Positions 34,302 through 45,402 are shown, counted from the stretch's first letter. The stretch: 64,000 nt of DNA from Isoetes taiwanensis (GCA_021234155.1 JAJEKV010000005.1:11402572-11466571); one strand, 5' to 3'. A program made the numbers and translations. The notes: a model not told the origin generated them from the sequence alone.

Positions 34302-34690
34302 TCATCCTGCTAAAATCTCCAGAGCAGCATTCGACTCAACCCCGCCTTTCTTTCCAGGAGTATGTGCACTAGCATCGCATGCATCTGCAAGAAGATGCAG
34401 CCTATCCTGGCAGATTTGTAATGGCTTAGATGGCACCTCTACAAAAGTGCCGCAGTCTAGCCCAATTGAACATCCAACACCCGAGCCACTCTCAGGTGGG
34501 CACCCCCCTCCCCCAAATGTAAGCAAGAATATGAACTGGACATCCTGCCCTCGACCATTGCTTGTCTCTTGCAAAACTTGAAGATAAAGAAACCGATCCA
34601 TAAATCCGTGTTTGGCATCTCGTTCAAACAGATTTGGAAACTCATGTGCACATTTCCACGGGGCCCGGACGAGCCTAGAAGGAGTCTGCT
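34302..34690 (-). CDS. Exon-like open frame, unknown protein C-terminus
   Basis: The minus-strand frame is open from a plausible acceptor (GGCCAATAG|AAG at about 34692) to TGA at 34302-34304, about 129 codons. It has strongly protein-like text: APWKCAHEFPNLFERDAKHG, FMDRFLYLQVLQETSNGRG, VQFIFLLTFGGGGCPPESG, ICQDRLHLLADACDASAH. It is less AT-rich than its surroundings. I recognise no domain; FLYLQV... and the Cys/Gly-rich part suggest a globular protein end. It may be the last exon of a host gene whose other exons lie to the right, or a captured fragment. Confidence 0.4.
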
Positions 34691-35462
34691 TCTATTGGCC
34701 AAGAATGCAGTTCATCCACCAATGGACGGCCAAGAATAAGGAAAAAAGTAACCATTGTAAAAAGGAGAGAAAAAATGGACGGCCAGGGGTATTTTGGAAT
34801 TCCAACCCTTAAAACTGAGAGGAAGAATGATTGCACAACTCTAATGGTCTTGATTGCAAAATTTCCATCCGGCCGTTAAATTAAGAGCTTCAATTTTTAA
34901 TGCTCGACTCTAGGAATGAGCTTCTAAACTCCGTTAGCAAATAATGTTATTTTTTCGTGACCCTTAGATGGTGGCACAATTCATAGGATATTCCTTCTCC
35001 ACACATCCTGTTCGCCCATCAGCAGCCTTTCTGGAGTCAAACTGGCCCCTGTTGACCCAATTTTAAAGAGGGCGCCTAAAAACCAAACACCATGGTTAAG
35101 ATAGTATAGAAACATAAGGTATCTATACAATATAGTATCATACTAATACAATACAGTACTGCACAACTCAAACATAGCATCAGCATTTTACTAGGACATG
35201 CGCATTCCAATATGACATGAGTCTGGGGAATTGATCCCCAATTCCAATCCAATGCTCAAGGCTTCTCAACTTGCTCTGCACAAACGAGCAGCTTAATATT
35301 TCCTAGACAAACTCCGCCTGAACAACGCCAATGCCGTGAAAAATTGAAATATTAATATTTAATATGAACATCAGAATTATGCGAACAACTGATAGGAGCG
35401 AATCAAAACGATCACAGTATTAACAACCGTCTTGTGAAACTAAGAACAAATACGGATTATGA

Positions 35463-35593
35463 TCAAGCTTCAATAGAAGAATCATCTGGTGAACTCAGAT
35501 CTTGGGAAGGAATATCAATGGCAAGGAAAACAACTGAATCAAAGTTTCTGCAGAGGGTCTGCTTGGTCGCTGCTGCAGGATTTGGCCGCTGCA
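35463..35593 (-). CDS. Exon-like open frame, unknown protein C-terminus
   Basis: After a good acceptor (GGGACCTTTTTGCAG|C) the minus-strand frame reads RPNPAAATKQTLCRNFDS and VVFLAIDIPSQDLSSPDD to a TGA at 35463-35465, about 42 codons. The acidic Ser/Asp-rich end is typical of a protein C-terminus. It lies about 770 bp from the other exon-like frame and has its own stop, so the two are not adjacent exons of one simple transcript. No family is recognised. Confidence 0.3.
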
Positions 35594-35725
35594 AAAAGGT
35601 CCCTTTTGTCAGAGCGACAGCACCCCTACACCTAGTGTCTTTCATAGATCTATGGTGGGACATGTATTTCACCATTCTATACGAATGTCTTAATTTTACT
35701 TTACTGAGCTCCTTTTTTCACCGTA

Positions 35726-36045
35726 GTCACAAAATATGACTGACATATACAATATATGACACCTTTTGTGACTCCAAGTCTAAAAATGAGACACACAAAT
35801 TTAAACTTGCTTTTCCACTGCATGGTAGTCATAAAATATGACACCATTAAAATACTAGTGGTCTTATTTAGTTATATATTCAAAATGTCTTATTTTGCGG
35901 CGGGGAAAATCCCCCAGAATAAAATAAGACTCCATTTACAATCCAAACCTATTTCGAACCTAAATAAGACACGTCTTATTTTCATCGTGGAAAAGTGATT
36001 TTCTTTTAAGACAATAGGTGGCCAACATTATTTGATAAAATATAA
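35726..36045 (+). repeat. Dispersed repeat copy B (uninterrupted)
   Basis: Same block order as copy A at 30262-30735, without the SINE. An AATAAGAC-type motif and its complement GTCTTATT recur several times. No coding potential. Confidence 0.7.
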
Positions 36046-36049
36046 CAAG

Positions 36050-36690
36050 ATTGCATATTAAATAGGAGTGTTGTAGCACTCCCGTTTCAAGATTCCTCTT
36101 AAAAAATTTGCTATGCTCTCAAAATTGTAACCAAGCTTACTGATGTTTGTGTTATTTTTAAATAGCATTTTAGCCCCTTAAAAATAGCACAAATGGGTAA
36201 GTGTGAAGCACACACTCAAAAAGAGGCCAAAATTACCTTCAAAGATTCTATTGTTAAGAAAGCAGGAAAAAAAACAAAAAAACTTGAGTTTTGAGGAGGT
36301 GCAACAACATTCAATAACAAATTGATAAGAGGTTAACTTGAATAAGTTCTGTCAAACACGATTAACACTAAATAATTTAGAATATTTGTAATTCAGAGGT
36401 CGGCCAAAGCATGGAACTGGGGGGCATTTTTGTGCCAGCCAAGCACCCCCTAAGCACCTAATGCTGAAAATTTTACTTTTTTTTTATCTTTTTTTTTTTC
36501 TATGACTCCGATGAAGCTGAAATTTTGTATTCCAGGGAGTAATATGAGTGCATTTGAGGGAAAAATATCAAAAAAATAAAAGAAAAATATTTTTCAAAAA
36601 TACAAATAAAATAGCCCCAGAAAGCACCCACTAAGCACCATGTGTCGCTGACATAAAAAGTGTCCCCCACACAAAAAGTGTCCCCCCACC
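36050..36690. other. AT-rich stretch, nothing recognised
   Basis: T-rich runs near 36476-36500. No gene or repeat family seen. Confidence 0.5.
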
Positions 36691-36697
36691 TTTTGAC

Positions 36698-37026
36698 TCA
36701 TGTCCAAATCATAATCTTCGGCATGTTGCATGCTTGTCCCTGGTTGTTCTGCATTCTTCTGCTGGTTCTCAGGCTCCCTCTCAAGAACTGTTGCTTCTCT
36801 ACCTTTCTCTTGCGAAGAAGGAGCCCCCAAGGAGCCACAGCTTGTAGTTCCGCAAATGTGGTTTCATCGTCCACAAAACTTATGGGAGGAGGTTGTACTT
36901 CTGAAGAAGTAACTTTGGTAAAATCGGATGAAGTTTTGGCTCCTAGATCTTCATTTTCATTAGGAAGGGAAGGCATGGCAGACAACCTCATCTTTATGAA
37001 GTTCACAACCTCCTTGTCTATATCCA
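36698..37026 (-). CDS. Coding-like frame flanking the gypsy LTR, unknown
   Basis: The minus-strand frame running out of the LTR continues as VVNFIKMRLSAMPSLPNE, DLGAKTSSDFTKVTSSE and FVDDETTFAELQAVAPW for about 110 codons. Its protein-like composition suggests that the retrotransposon landed in, or next to, a coding fragment. No domain is recognised, and the start is inside LTR sequence, so the true N-terminus is unknown. Confidence 0.25.
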
Positions 37027-38210
37027 TGTTGATCCTCAACCTGGCTTCAAAGGTCAACCACAATAAGCCAACTTGAGTATAAACCCAAATTGGGGTTAGG
37101 ACCTCCAGATCACTTAAGGTGATCAGTCTATGGAAGATAAGTATATTGAAAGAACCAAAAACTCAAAGTTTTCTTACCCTTCCCATTTCTAAAAAATGGA
37201 ACCTCGACTCAAATTGATGTAGCAGTCGAAAATAAATTGGTTCTTTGAGTCAGATGATTTAGACTGGCACAAAAAAGTTGTAGAAAGACAAGGGTGAAGC
37301 CCCTGACCAAGTCAGATCATTATCCTGAAAGATATTCAAGCTTAAAGTGGAGTCAAAATTTGGTCAATGGCAGTCAAACTGTAAAACAGTGATCAGGAAA
37401 ATGGAACTAGAGTTCCTGATCACTTTTTTGGGAATTTCCAAAGCCAATATATCACAAGGCTACTCTGGAGTGTGGACATGAAAGCATATTTTCATTTGGA
37501 TGCTCATAAGTATTTTTTGCACTAAGATTTTGCAAAATACAGTCAATAACAATCAAAACAGAATGCAATTTTTTCTAACTCGAGTTGTAGATGGGATTTT
37601 TTGGTTTTTTCAAAGCATATAGGTCTCAGATGTTTCAGGGATTGATGGCAACTGGACCAAGAATAATTAAGAACATAGGGGAATTTTCTGCAGTATTTTT
37701 TTGAAAGGCAAAATTGTCAAGAATCATATCAGAGAGAATTTCTTCAACTTGGCATCAAATTTTCATTGATATGGAGGTAAATCAATCATAATAATAATGG
37801 ATAATAGTATTTCAGTACTTCAAATGCAAGAAAATATCAACTTCAGGTCATCAAATAATTTCAAGAGATAATTTCAACCAAATCTCTTTGGATTTGATCG
37901 GGGAGTACTCAGAATCTTCACCAATCCTTCAAGCAATGATCATTGTAAGGTTTGAGCGCTTCTGGGCCTTCGAAAACTGCCTGTGTATGTTCGTTACAGT
38001 ATATAGGTTTGATTTTGAGATTTCCGGGATTACAGACCATGATTTTAGGCTTAATGTGTTGCTTAGATGGAGGAATCCAAGAATAGTTACAGAGCGGGAG
38101 GATCCAATTCCGGCGGGATATAAGCAGATTTCCAAATCTTAGGGTTGAAGACCGTATTTTTCGGCAAAACTCGCGATACGGTTCGCATATTTTGAGGCGT
38201 ATATGCCCGA
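37027..38210 (-). repeat. Gypsy 3' LTR (left copy)
   Basis: It aligns with 46508-47683 over about 1.17 kb with roughly 18 substitutions by eye, a 16-bp insertion near 37128 and a few short indels. It begins (plus strand) TGTTGATCCTCAACC. Its inner edge at about 38210 lacks a terminal CA and is probably truncated. Confidence 0.85.
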
Positions 38211-38383
38211 GTGGCTCTGTCGGTTAGTTTGGCTACCCAACCGACTTGGTGGTGTTTGGCTCCCCACACGACTTGGTGGTGGTGTAAGGCTTGGAGAGAT
38301 GATCCCATGTTGTAGAAAATCCCTAATAGGTTGCTGCCATCCTCCTTTGGCTTGATCTTCTTGAGTTACCTCTAAATGTGCTA
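38211..38383 (-). pseudogene. Pol remnant after RNase H (pre-integrase linker) and deletion junction
   Basis: The minus frame here reads EVTQEDQAKGGWQQPIRDFL, the W..PI..FL linker usually found just before integrase. It is followed by two copies of a TPPSR(V/L)GSQT unit and then LTR sequence. It continues the RNase H frame across the nested element at 38384-40573. Confidence 0.65.
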
Positions 38384-40573
38384 AACAAAGTTTAAAATGA
38401 AACGCACTAATTTGCTCAAAACGCACTTCAAAAGGAATCTTTGAAAGATTCCCTAAAATCCCCCCAAAAATGTCCCTTTTGTGGTATATTTGTGACAAGT
38501 GTGACAATTTGAAAATTTTAGGCATCATTTTGGAGGGGGGTGTGAACTTAGCTTCCATTCAAAATTGTTTGACATCCCTTTTTGGCCCCCCTAGTTTGGT
38601 TTCCGAAATAGTAATATTTTCAAAAACTAAACAAAATAGACATTGGAAAAAACAGCAAGCACACTAAAGTGCCAAAAAGGTATTTTATTCAAAGTTTTCC
38701 AAATCAGTACAAAACTATGAACAAAAACGTAAAAATGCAACACATTTTGACATTGCCTCATTGAAGCAAACATTTTCACATGAAAGTATGCCTCATTGAA
38801 CAAACTTACACTTTGAAGCCAAGTTGGAGTCGAAGACGCCGCTCTTCGCCTTATATACTTGCTCTTATTTGCTCATCCGTCTTGCTATAGACTTATGTAT
38901 ACCACGATGACAATGCGTGGACATAACGTCTTCAAAATAAATTTCTGGGTGGTATAGATTTATACCACAATAGGTAGTGCTGTGCGGATATGACATGCCA
39001 GAGAGTTCGCATGGTATAAATTTATACCGCAAGTGGACTCGAGCGGTATAAATTTATACCGCAAGAGGACTCGAGCGGTATAAATTTATACCGCGAGAGC
39101 TCTCTCGATTCACTGCGAGAGCTCTCACGGTATAAATTTATACCGTGAGAGCTCCTCGTTATACCCACGAGAGCTCTCGGTATAAATTTATACCATGACA
39201 GACTCTCTAAGTATAAATTTATACCGCAGAAAACCTTCAGACAACCAATTTATACACATATATGTGTATATATATATAATATATACACATAATTACATAT
39301 ATATATCCGACAAGAAAAGAGAACTCTTGCGGTATAAATCTATACGGAGAAACGGTATAAATTTTTACCGAATTGCATATATATATAAGACTTTTATATA
39401 TATATGTATATGTATATATGCAGTCCAGAGATAAAGTATATATCGTGTAAAATCTTTTGGGGTCTTTCTTGCTCGCCAAAGGGTTTGGCAACTGAAAACT
39501 ACTAAAGTAACACACATAAGGGATAATTTTACACACTGTTCTTAGTTTTTTAGTCTAAAAAGTTCTAAAACGGTTCTAAATTTTCTGAGCTTGTAATGCA
39601 ATGTTAGAGCATAAAGTAGTCAAATCATGTTGTTATTTCTACTTTTTTTCTCTACATACATGCGAACTTCACTCCAGGCAGCTAAAAAATTGCTACTAAA
39701 GGCAAAGAACTCCAAAATATTATGGTGACACAGGTGTTTGACTAGAAGGAAACCACATGGTTTATCCAGAGGAGAGCGAGGAGTAGCAACCCCTCAGAAG
39801 TTTACCTATTTATTTACAAAATATATAGGAAAGGGTAAGGCAGACGAATACTTCACTGCCAGAGAAATGTGCATGGTGCCCACTGCTACAGATGATGTAA
39901 TTGTGATGAATATGCTCAACATTGCTAAGGAGGTTGACTATCTTTTGAGCATCACCATGTTGTAGATTGGTATGTGCGTTCAGAAATACATCTCTGAGAA
40001 TAAAAAGGGGGGCATGTAATCACATGGCTTCATTACTTCAACTTTTGTATCCTGTGATATAAATTTATCTTTGCATCATCAACTAAAACTTCAGCTTAAC
40101 TACAAGACATCGTGGATGTATTGGTATTTGTAATACTATGTGATGCAAAAACAATGGTTTGTCATTCAAGAAGTTTGTTCAACTGCTTCCCAATGTGTTT
40201 TAGGGTCCATTAGGATGTTCAGCCAAAATGGTTGTGAAATAACAAATTTCCTGTCTTCTAAAACAGCTAATATAAAAACTTTCAGGGACAAGGTACAAAA
40301 GCATCTAATTTCTTCATACGAATTTGCCCCATAGTCAATCTTTGAATTTCATTGTAGTTCTTTCCCCCTCTACAATGGGATTTTTTTTGTGTGTGTGTTT
40401 TTCTTAATATTAAGTCTTCTTAAAATGTCTGTTTTCACGAGCAGTTTTATAAATCTTTGGACTAAAGGTAATAAAAGGGCCCTTTTTAGAGGGATTTTAG
40501 AATTTTATAAATTTTCAGAAGGAATCTTCCAAACGCACTTCTTAAATAAGTGCGTTTCATTTTAAACCTTGTT
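38384..40573. mobile_element. Nested inverted-repeat DNA element, 2190 bp
   Basis: The ends are AACAAAGTTTAAAATGAAAC (left) and its near-perfect complement ending TTCATTTTAAACCTTGTT (right); similarity fades but extends about 80 bp inward. GCTA flanks both sides (38380-38383 and 40574-40577), a 4-bp target duplication. Removing the element and one GCTA makes the host pol frame continuous. It encodes no transposase; short frames only. The superfamily is uncertain. Confidence 0.75.
38950..39372. repeat. Cluster of GGTATAAATTTATACC palindromes
   Basis: About nine copies of a 14-20-bp perfect or near-perfect palindrome centred on TATAAATTTATA, most of them GCGGTATAAATTTATACCGC or close variants, are spaced 25-60 bp apart. 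GAGAGCTCTC palindromes are interspersed. AT-rich TATATA runs follow at 39255-39310 and 39377-39420. The cluster lies inside the nested element. Confidence 0.85.
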
Positions 40574-40579
40574 GCTACT

Positions 40580-41133
40580 GCAAGTGAAGCGTCAGTAGTA
40601 TTCAATTCATCTTCATGGTCAAAAAATATGTAAGGCAAGTAGAGGCTAGGATTTCGTGTCAAGTGCAACTCTTTTAACGAAATATTATAACTTTGCAACT
40701 TACAAGCCCACCTCTGGATCTTTGGTTTATTAGTTGCTTTACCAAATAGCAAGTCCATTGGGTTTTGCTTCATGTGAACTTGAACTTGGCTCTTCAGAAG
40801 CAAATGTCCTTGTCTATTAATAAGAAACATGAGAGCAGCAGCACTTTTTTCTATTCTGGTGTATCTTTCTTCAAGAGCAGACCATTGTTTGCTTGCAAAA
40901 ACTATAGCATGCTTATGCTGCAAAATGGCTAAACCTATGGCCTTTTTAGTAACAGTGATATAAACTTCAAATGGCATGCTCAGATCTGGTTTTTTCAAAA
41001 GAGTAGCTTCACATATAGATGAAATGAGAAAGTCAAAAGCCTCTTGGCATTCTGAAGTCCATGTGATAGGTATGTGCTTGCTTTCAGATTTAGAAAATTT
41101 ACCTACCCTGGTCAGCCTAGAAATGTGACTCAA
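40580..41133 (-). pseudogene. Degraded second (Ty3-type) RNase H of the gypsy element
   Basis: It overlaps the RT frame by 4 bases in another frame, so the polyprotein is frameshifted here. ITWTSECQEAFDFLISSI and PFEVYITVTKKAIGLAILQ match the start of the Ty3 RNase H, but the usual TDAS catalytic Asp is replaced (TVTKK). IVFASKQWSALEERYTRIEK keeps the second block, and the third Asp block (normally TDH) reads HMKQNP. Loss of catalytic residues in this domain fits dual-RNase-H elements, in which the original domain decays after a second RNase H is gained. Confidence 0.75.
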
Positions 41134-42872
41134 GATATATGAGCAAAATTTGGAATATACATTCTAAGGAAACTCGTCATACCAATAAAGCTCTTAACCT
41201 GCTTTAAATTCTTGGGAGGTGCTAGCTTTGTGAGGGCTTCAATCTTATCTTGAGCAACTTGAATACCTTGGCTGGATACTTCATGTCCTAAGAGCTGTCC
41301 TTTTGATGCAAAAAAGATGCATTTTTTTGGATTTAGATTAACTCCTGAAGTTCTGCATAAAGAGCAAATTTTTGCAAGTAATTTTACATGGTTAGTAGAG
41401 TGAGAACCCAAACAAAGGTCATCTAGATACACCCTAAACTCTTCAGCAGACATGGTTTTGAAAATAACGTCCATTGCTCTTTGGAAAGTAGCTGGGGCAT
41501 TCATTAGGCCAAATGGCATTCTTTTCATAGCATATGTACCCCAGGGAGTGATAAATGAAGTCTTTGGCTGATCCTCCTCTTTCATACTAATCTGATTAAA
41601 CCCTGAAAAACCATCCAAAAATGAGTACATGTCTTTCCCTGCAACAGCATATAAAATTTCTTCTAGAAAAGGCAAAGGATAACAATCTTTTATGGTGGCT
41701 TTGTTCAGGTCTCGATAATCTATACAAATTCTCAAAGCACCATTCTTTTTTTCCACTGGAACAATGCATGACACCCATTCAGGATTAATAATTTCCACAA
41801 TAACACCTGCATCCAACATCTTATGCAACTCATCCTTGATTAGATCTAAAAGTGAAGCATTGATCCTCCTTAACTTCTGGAAAACAGGTTTACACCCCTC
41901 CTTAATTTTAATTTCAAATTGACATACCTCTTCCTTGATACCAATGAGCTTAGAATAATCCCAAGCAAACACATCACTTCTCTCTTCAAAGAATTTGGTA
42001 ATCTCTTCCTTATTTTGTGTATCAAAGAGATCTTCCACAAACAGAGTTCTTTGCTGGCCATGTTTATTAATAATAACTTCATTGGTTGCTTCTTCTTGTG
42101 ATGCATTTATAACTAATATGGGGCAAAATTCCTTAACCTCATCCTCATCAAGATCTTCCTCTGGTATAGCTCCTTCAGATAAATAAGTCATTAAGGTATC
42201 CCTGCACAAAGCATCAGCTTCCCAATTCTGCTCCCTTGGGATATGAGTAATTTCCCAGGAAGTAAAGTAAGCAAGCATTCCCATTACCTGGTTTCTCAGA
42301 GACTCCATGTCAGCATTCTTGGCCTGATATTCACCACTAACCTGTCTGCAAACTAACTGAGAATCTCCATAAATGTGTATGATTGAAATGTCCATAGCCT
42401 TAGCTTCTTGGAGTCCTGCAATCAAAGCCTTGTACTCTGCTACATTAGAAGTTATTTGGGGAAAAATCCTTCCTACCTTAGCCAAGAGTTTATTGGAAGT
42501 ATCCTTCAATATAGCTGCAGATGAAGCTACATTTAATTTTTTTGAAATCCCTCCATCAAACCATAAACACCCTTCTTTTCCATTCTCAGAAGGTAGTGCA
42601 CACTCTCTAATCAAGGGAATCAGATCAATTTTCTTTATGCTAGGTGTTGCTAGACTATAAGATCCTAGGGGCTCTTCTATAAGCATTTCTTTAATAAAGT
42701 GTACCTCTTCCTTGAAGCCATAAGAACCATCCTGGTTGTAAATTGTGGCCACTTGAGTGCCATTTGAAATGGTGCATCTCCCCTCAGACCAGATTGGCCT
42801 AGCATCAACTGTAGCCATCCACCTTCTCCCTAGCAAGAGATCATATATATCTGCATCTTCTCCTAAATCTTC
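41130..42872 (-). pseudogene. Gypsy pol: RNase H (upstream) and reverse transcriptase
   Basis: The frame is open for 568 codons from 42836 and further upstream to the nested element. Numbering from 42836: residues 1-25 continue from protease (LLGRRW block). Residues 88-215 are a complete RNase H with FDGG (Asp94), NVAEYKALIAGL (Glu134), YGDSQLV (Asp158) and NWEADAL (Asp208). Residues about 300-516 are RT: RICIDYRDLNKAT, FLDGFSGFNQI, MPFGLMNAPATFQR and the catalytic YLDD at 470-473, then the LGHEVSSQGI block. The IPNFAHIS end leads into the second RNase H. In most Ty3/gypsy elements RNase H follows RT; here a full one precedes it. All catalytic residues seen are intact. Confidence 0.9.
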
Positions 42873-42876
42873 AAAA

Positions 42877-44607
42877 AACCATCATTCATTTAAATTGGGA
42901 TTATGTCTGTTCCAAAAGCGCACCAGTTTGGCCCTATACAAGCCAAATATTGTTGTTTTTACATTAAACCAATTCACCAAAAATCTCACTCAAAAACACT
43001 TGTTGACTAGTCTAATTCAAATTATGCCATAAAAAAGAGACACATTCATGCATTATTAAGATATTTCTCTGAGGTAGAATAATGGAGAATAGCTATTGTT
43101 TTTCATGTTTTAATCTTCTAATATAATTTATAGGACATGCAAATAGCGTCAATATACATGTAATATATATTTAGCAACATTAAAAGTTAACCCAATATCC
43201 CGTGTTTGAAGACAGAATCAAGACAAACACAATACACCTTATAGTTGACATTCAACACAATTATTCAAAATTACACTCTCATTAATTTGCAAAGGGCCTA
43301 CAAACAACAAAAAAATGAGGTACGTAAACATTTACTTGTTTGATTTATAAAAATATATGTAAATAAAATCATGTTTTACAGGTTACACGCTTTAAACTTT
43401 AGAACGTGAAAACATGGAAAACGCGCTTGGCGCGATTTAGCTTGGATGATTGAAGGTCAAAAGTTTAAGTTTTCAGTAAATATTAATCCATCTTTCATCC
43501 TCTTCTTTGAGAATGATAGAGCCCATGCATATATCGAAAACATCTATCCCCTTCAGCAGCATCTATTCCCTTCAGCAGCATCGAAAACACCAGTACACAA
43601 TCAGAACTGAGTTAATTTTGCAAACAGATTGTATGCAAAACAGAGCAAGAATCACATGATCTGTGCTGCTACAAGCGTTTGGAAACAAATATAATGTCAT
43701 TGGGAGCAAGAATTTGGGTCTTGGCTAAATCTTCTGCAAAATAACTATTAAATCCTAAGCAATCCCATCTGTGCTTTCCAGATATTCATAAAAGCTTCTC
43801 ATCTCATATCGTTCCTTCTGCTTCTGTATCATCGCCAAATTAAAGCAAATAAGATCTCAACGAACTGAAGAACACATTCCCACAAACTTGGTACATAAAC
43901 TCTGATTCGGAATTGAAGGCCAAATAATAGATTATCATAATCGAAATAGAGAGATTTAAACTTGATGGTAATAATACCTGCAGATATGGCAGTCCCTCTA
44001 TCTCTTGCATGCCCTGGTCATTTGAAATATGATCCTGCAGAAAACACAGCCATTGCAAGAGAACCTAAGGCGAACCATACTCACTATAGCCTGAATGGCT
44101 GCATCCGAAATGGTAGAAAGAGCAGACCGAGCTCGCCTGGCATGAAGAAGGTCGGAACAGGTCTTTCTATGAAGAACGAAATGGAAAAAAAATGCCGAAA
44201 TAGGTTTGTCCATGAAGAAAGCAGGGAAATATATGGGAAGGAAAGGCGCCATAGCCTGAAGAGGCCATAGCCTGAAGGAAAGGCGCCATAGCTCGAAGGC
44301 GCCATAGAAGAAGACGTAGCTCGAAGTCTGGAGGAAAGGCGCCGCTCGAAGTCAGGGCGGAGAGAAAGAAGAGAAGAGAAGAGAAGAGCGGCGTATAAAA
44401 AAATGAAAAAAAAAAGGAGTGAGGAAAACGAAAAGGACGAAGAAGGGGGAAAGTGGGAAAAGTAGGGGGAAAGTTTTAAGAAAGTGACGGGCGGGCGGGA
44501 AGAGAAAAAAAGCGACGAAAGGAAAAAAAACCTAAAAGCGACGGAAGTTGCGTGAAAAAAAAACTCCCAAAATTAAAACATATTCTTAAAATAATTGAAT
44601 GTTGGTT
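42877..44607. mobile_element. Nested inverted-repeat DNA element, 1731 bp
   Basis: The ends are AACCATCATTCATTT and, complementary, AACCAACATTCAATT; partial similarity extends about 34 bp. AAAA flanks both sides (42873-42876, 44608-44611). Removing the insert plus one AAAA rejoins the protease and RNase H/RT frames in phase. The interior has AT-rich DNA, GCGCCATAG-type repeats (about 44245-44345) and GAAGAGAAGAG runs, but no transposase. Superfamily unknown. Confidence 0.65.
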
Positions 44608-44946
44608 AAAAGCAACAACAACAAAAGTGGCAGCTACAACAATGCCTTCAGTGTTAACAGGAACTTTGGTCACAATTCCAACTGGTGCTATTTTAGCATT
44701 AGAAAAGGATTTTTACAAAACAGATGACCTTTTATCTATCTCGAGCCCACATTTTTTCATAACATGATAAGGCATGATATTTAGAGGTGAGCCACCATCC
44801 AACAACACATTGGAAAAAGAATAACCTCCTAGAGTAGCTGAACACATAAATGCACCTGGATCTTCTTCATTTTGAGCCAAAATAAGATTAGTGGCATTTG
44901 CAACACCTACACAAACCACTGCCTCACTAAAAGTAGTTTGTTGCAA
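44608..44946 (-). pseudogene. Gypsy aspartic protease (retropepsin)
   Basis: The frame reads VLLDGGSPLNIMPYHVMKK, the D-(S/T/G)-G active-site block and following helix of Ty3/gypsy proteases, with the Asp at residue 50 from 44946. A stop (TAA at 44713-44715) interrupts it 28 residues later, but the same frame stays protease-like to the nested element at 44607. The enzyme would cleave Gag-Pol. It lies between the gag zinc knuckles and RNase H as expected. Confidence 0.8.
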
Positions 44947-45245
44947 TAACTTTTCCTATAACCAGGTGCAATCTTTAATAAGGTAAATAAATCCACACTT
45001 ACTTTGGAATTTTTCAGTAAAACATTCAACTCATCAAGATCTTGATCTCTCTTACCATACTTTTGTTGGGGAGGTGGAGCTATTTCTTGGGGAGGAACTT
45101 CCATAACAGGGGGTAGTGGCAATGTTGTTTTCCTGGAATGCTCTGGAACAAATTTATTAGGCTCAGCAGGTCTATGGATCTCTCCCATGCTTCTGGTTTG
45201 TACCACCATCACTTCCTCAGTCTTTGGCATCTCTGTAGCCTGCAC
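44907..45245 (-). pseudogene. Gag-pro linker region
   Basis: A 112-codon frame, proline-rich (PPPVMEVPPQEIAPPPQQ-like), with EVMVVQTRS and DLDELNVLLKNSKVSVDLF before the protease. The latter resembles the short helical segment often found ahead of protease in plant gypsy elements. It overlaps the protease frame by 40 bases in another phase. Confidence 0.55.
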
Positions 45246-45289
45246 AAACCTTATAGAACTAGTAGATTCAGCAAACCTTACATGGGGAG

Positions 45290-45345
45290 TTGCCTCAGGT
45301 CACATGTCCAGTTGGATGCTGCCTAGTGGTGTGACGTTAAAACTA

Positions 45346-45402
<57 letters not shown>
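45290..45402 (+). mobile_element. SINE-like 3' fragment with (ATCT)n tail inside gag
   Basis: GTCCAGTTGGATGCTGCC, then GTGACGTTAAAACTACTATC and about 13 ATCT units, matches the minus-strand reading of the element at 30479-30655 in order and end structure. It interrupts the gag zinc-knuckle to linker frame. Confidence 0.6.

Noticed and set aside
42873-44611. Intron in the gypsy polyprotein
   Set aside because: The borders do not give GT-AG, and the ends are inverted repeats with flanking duplication, which fits a transposon.
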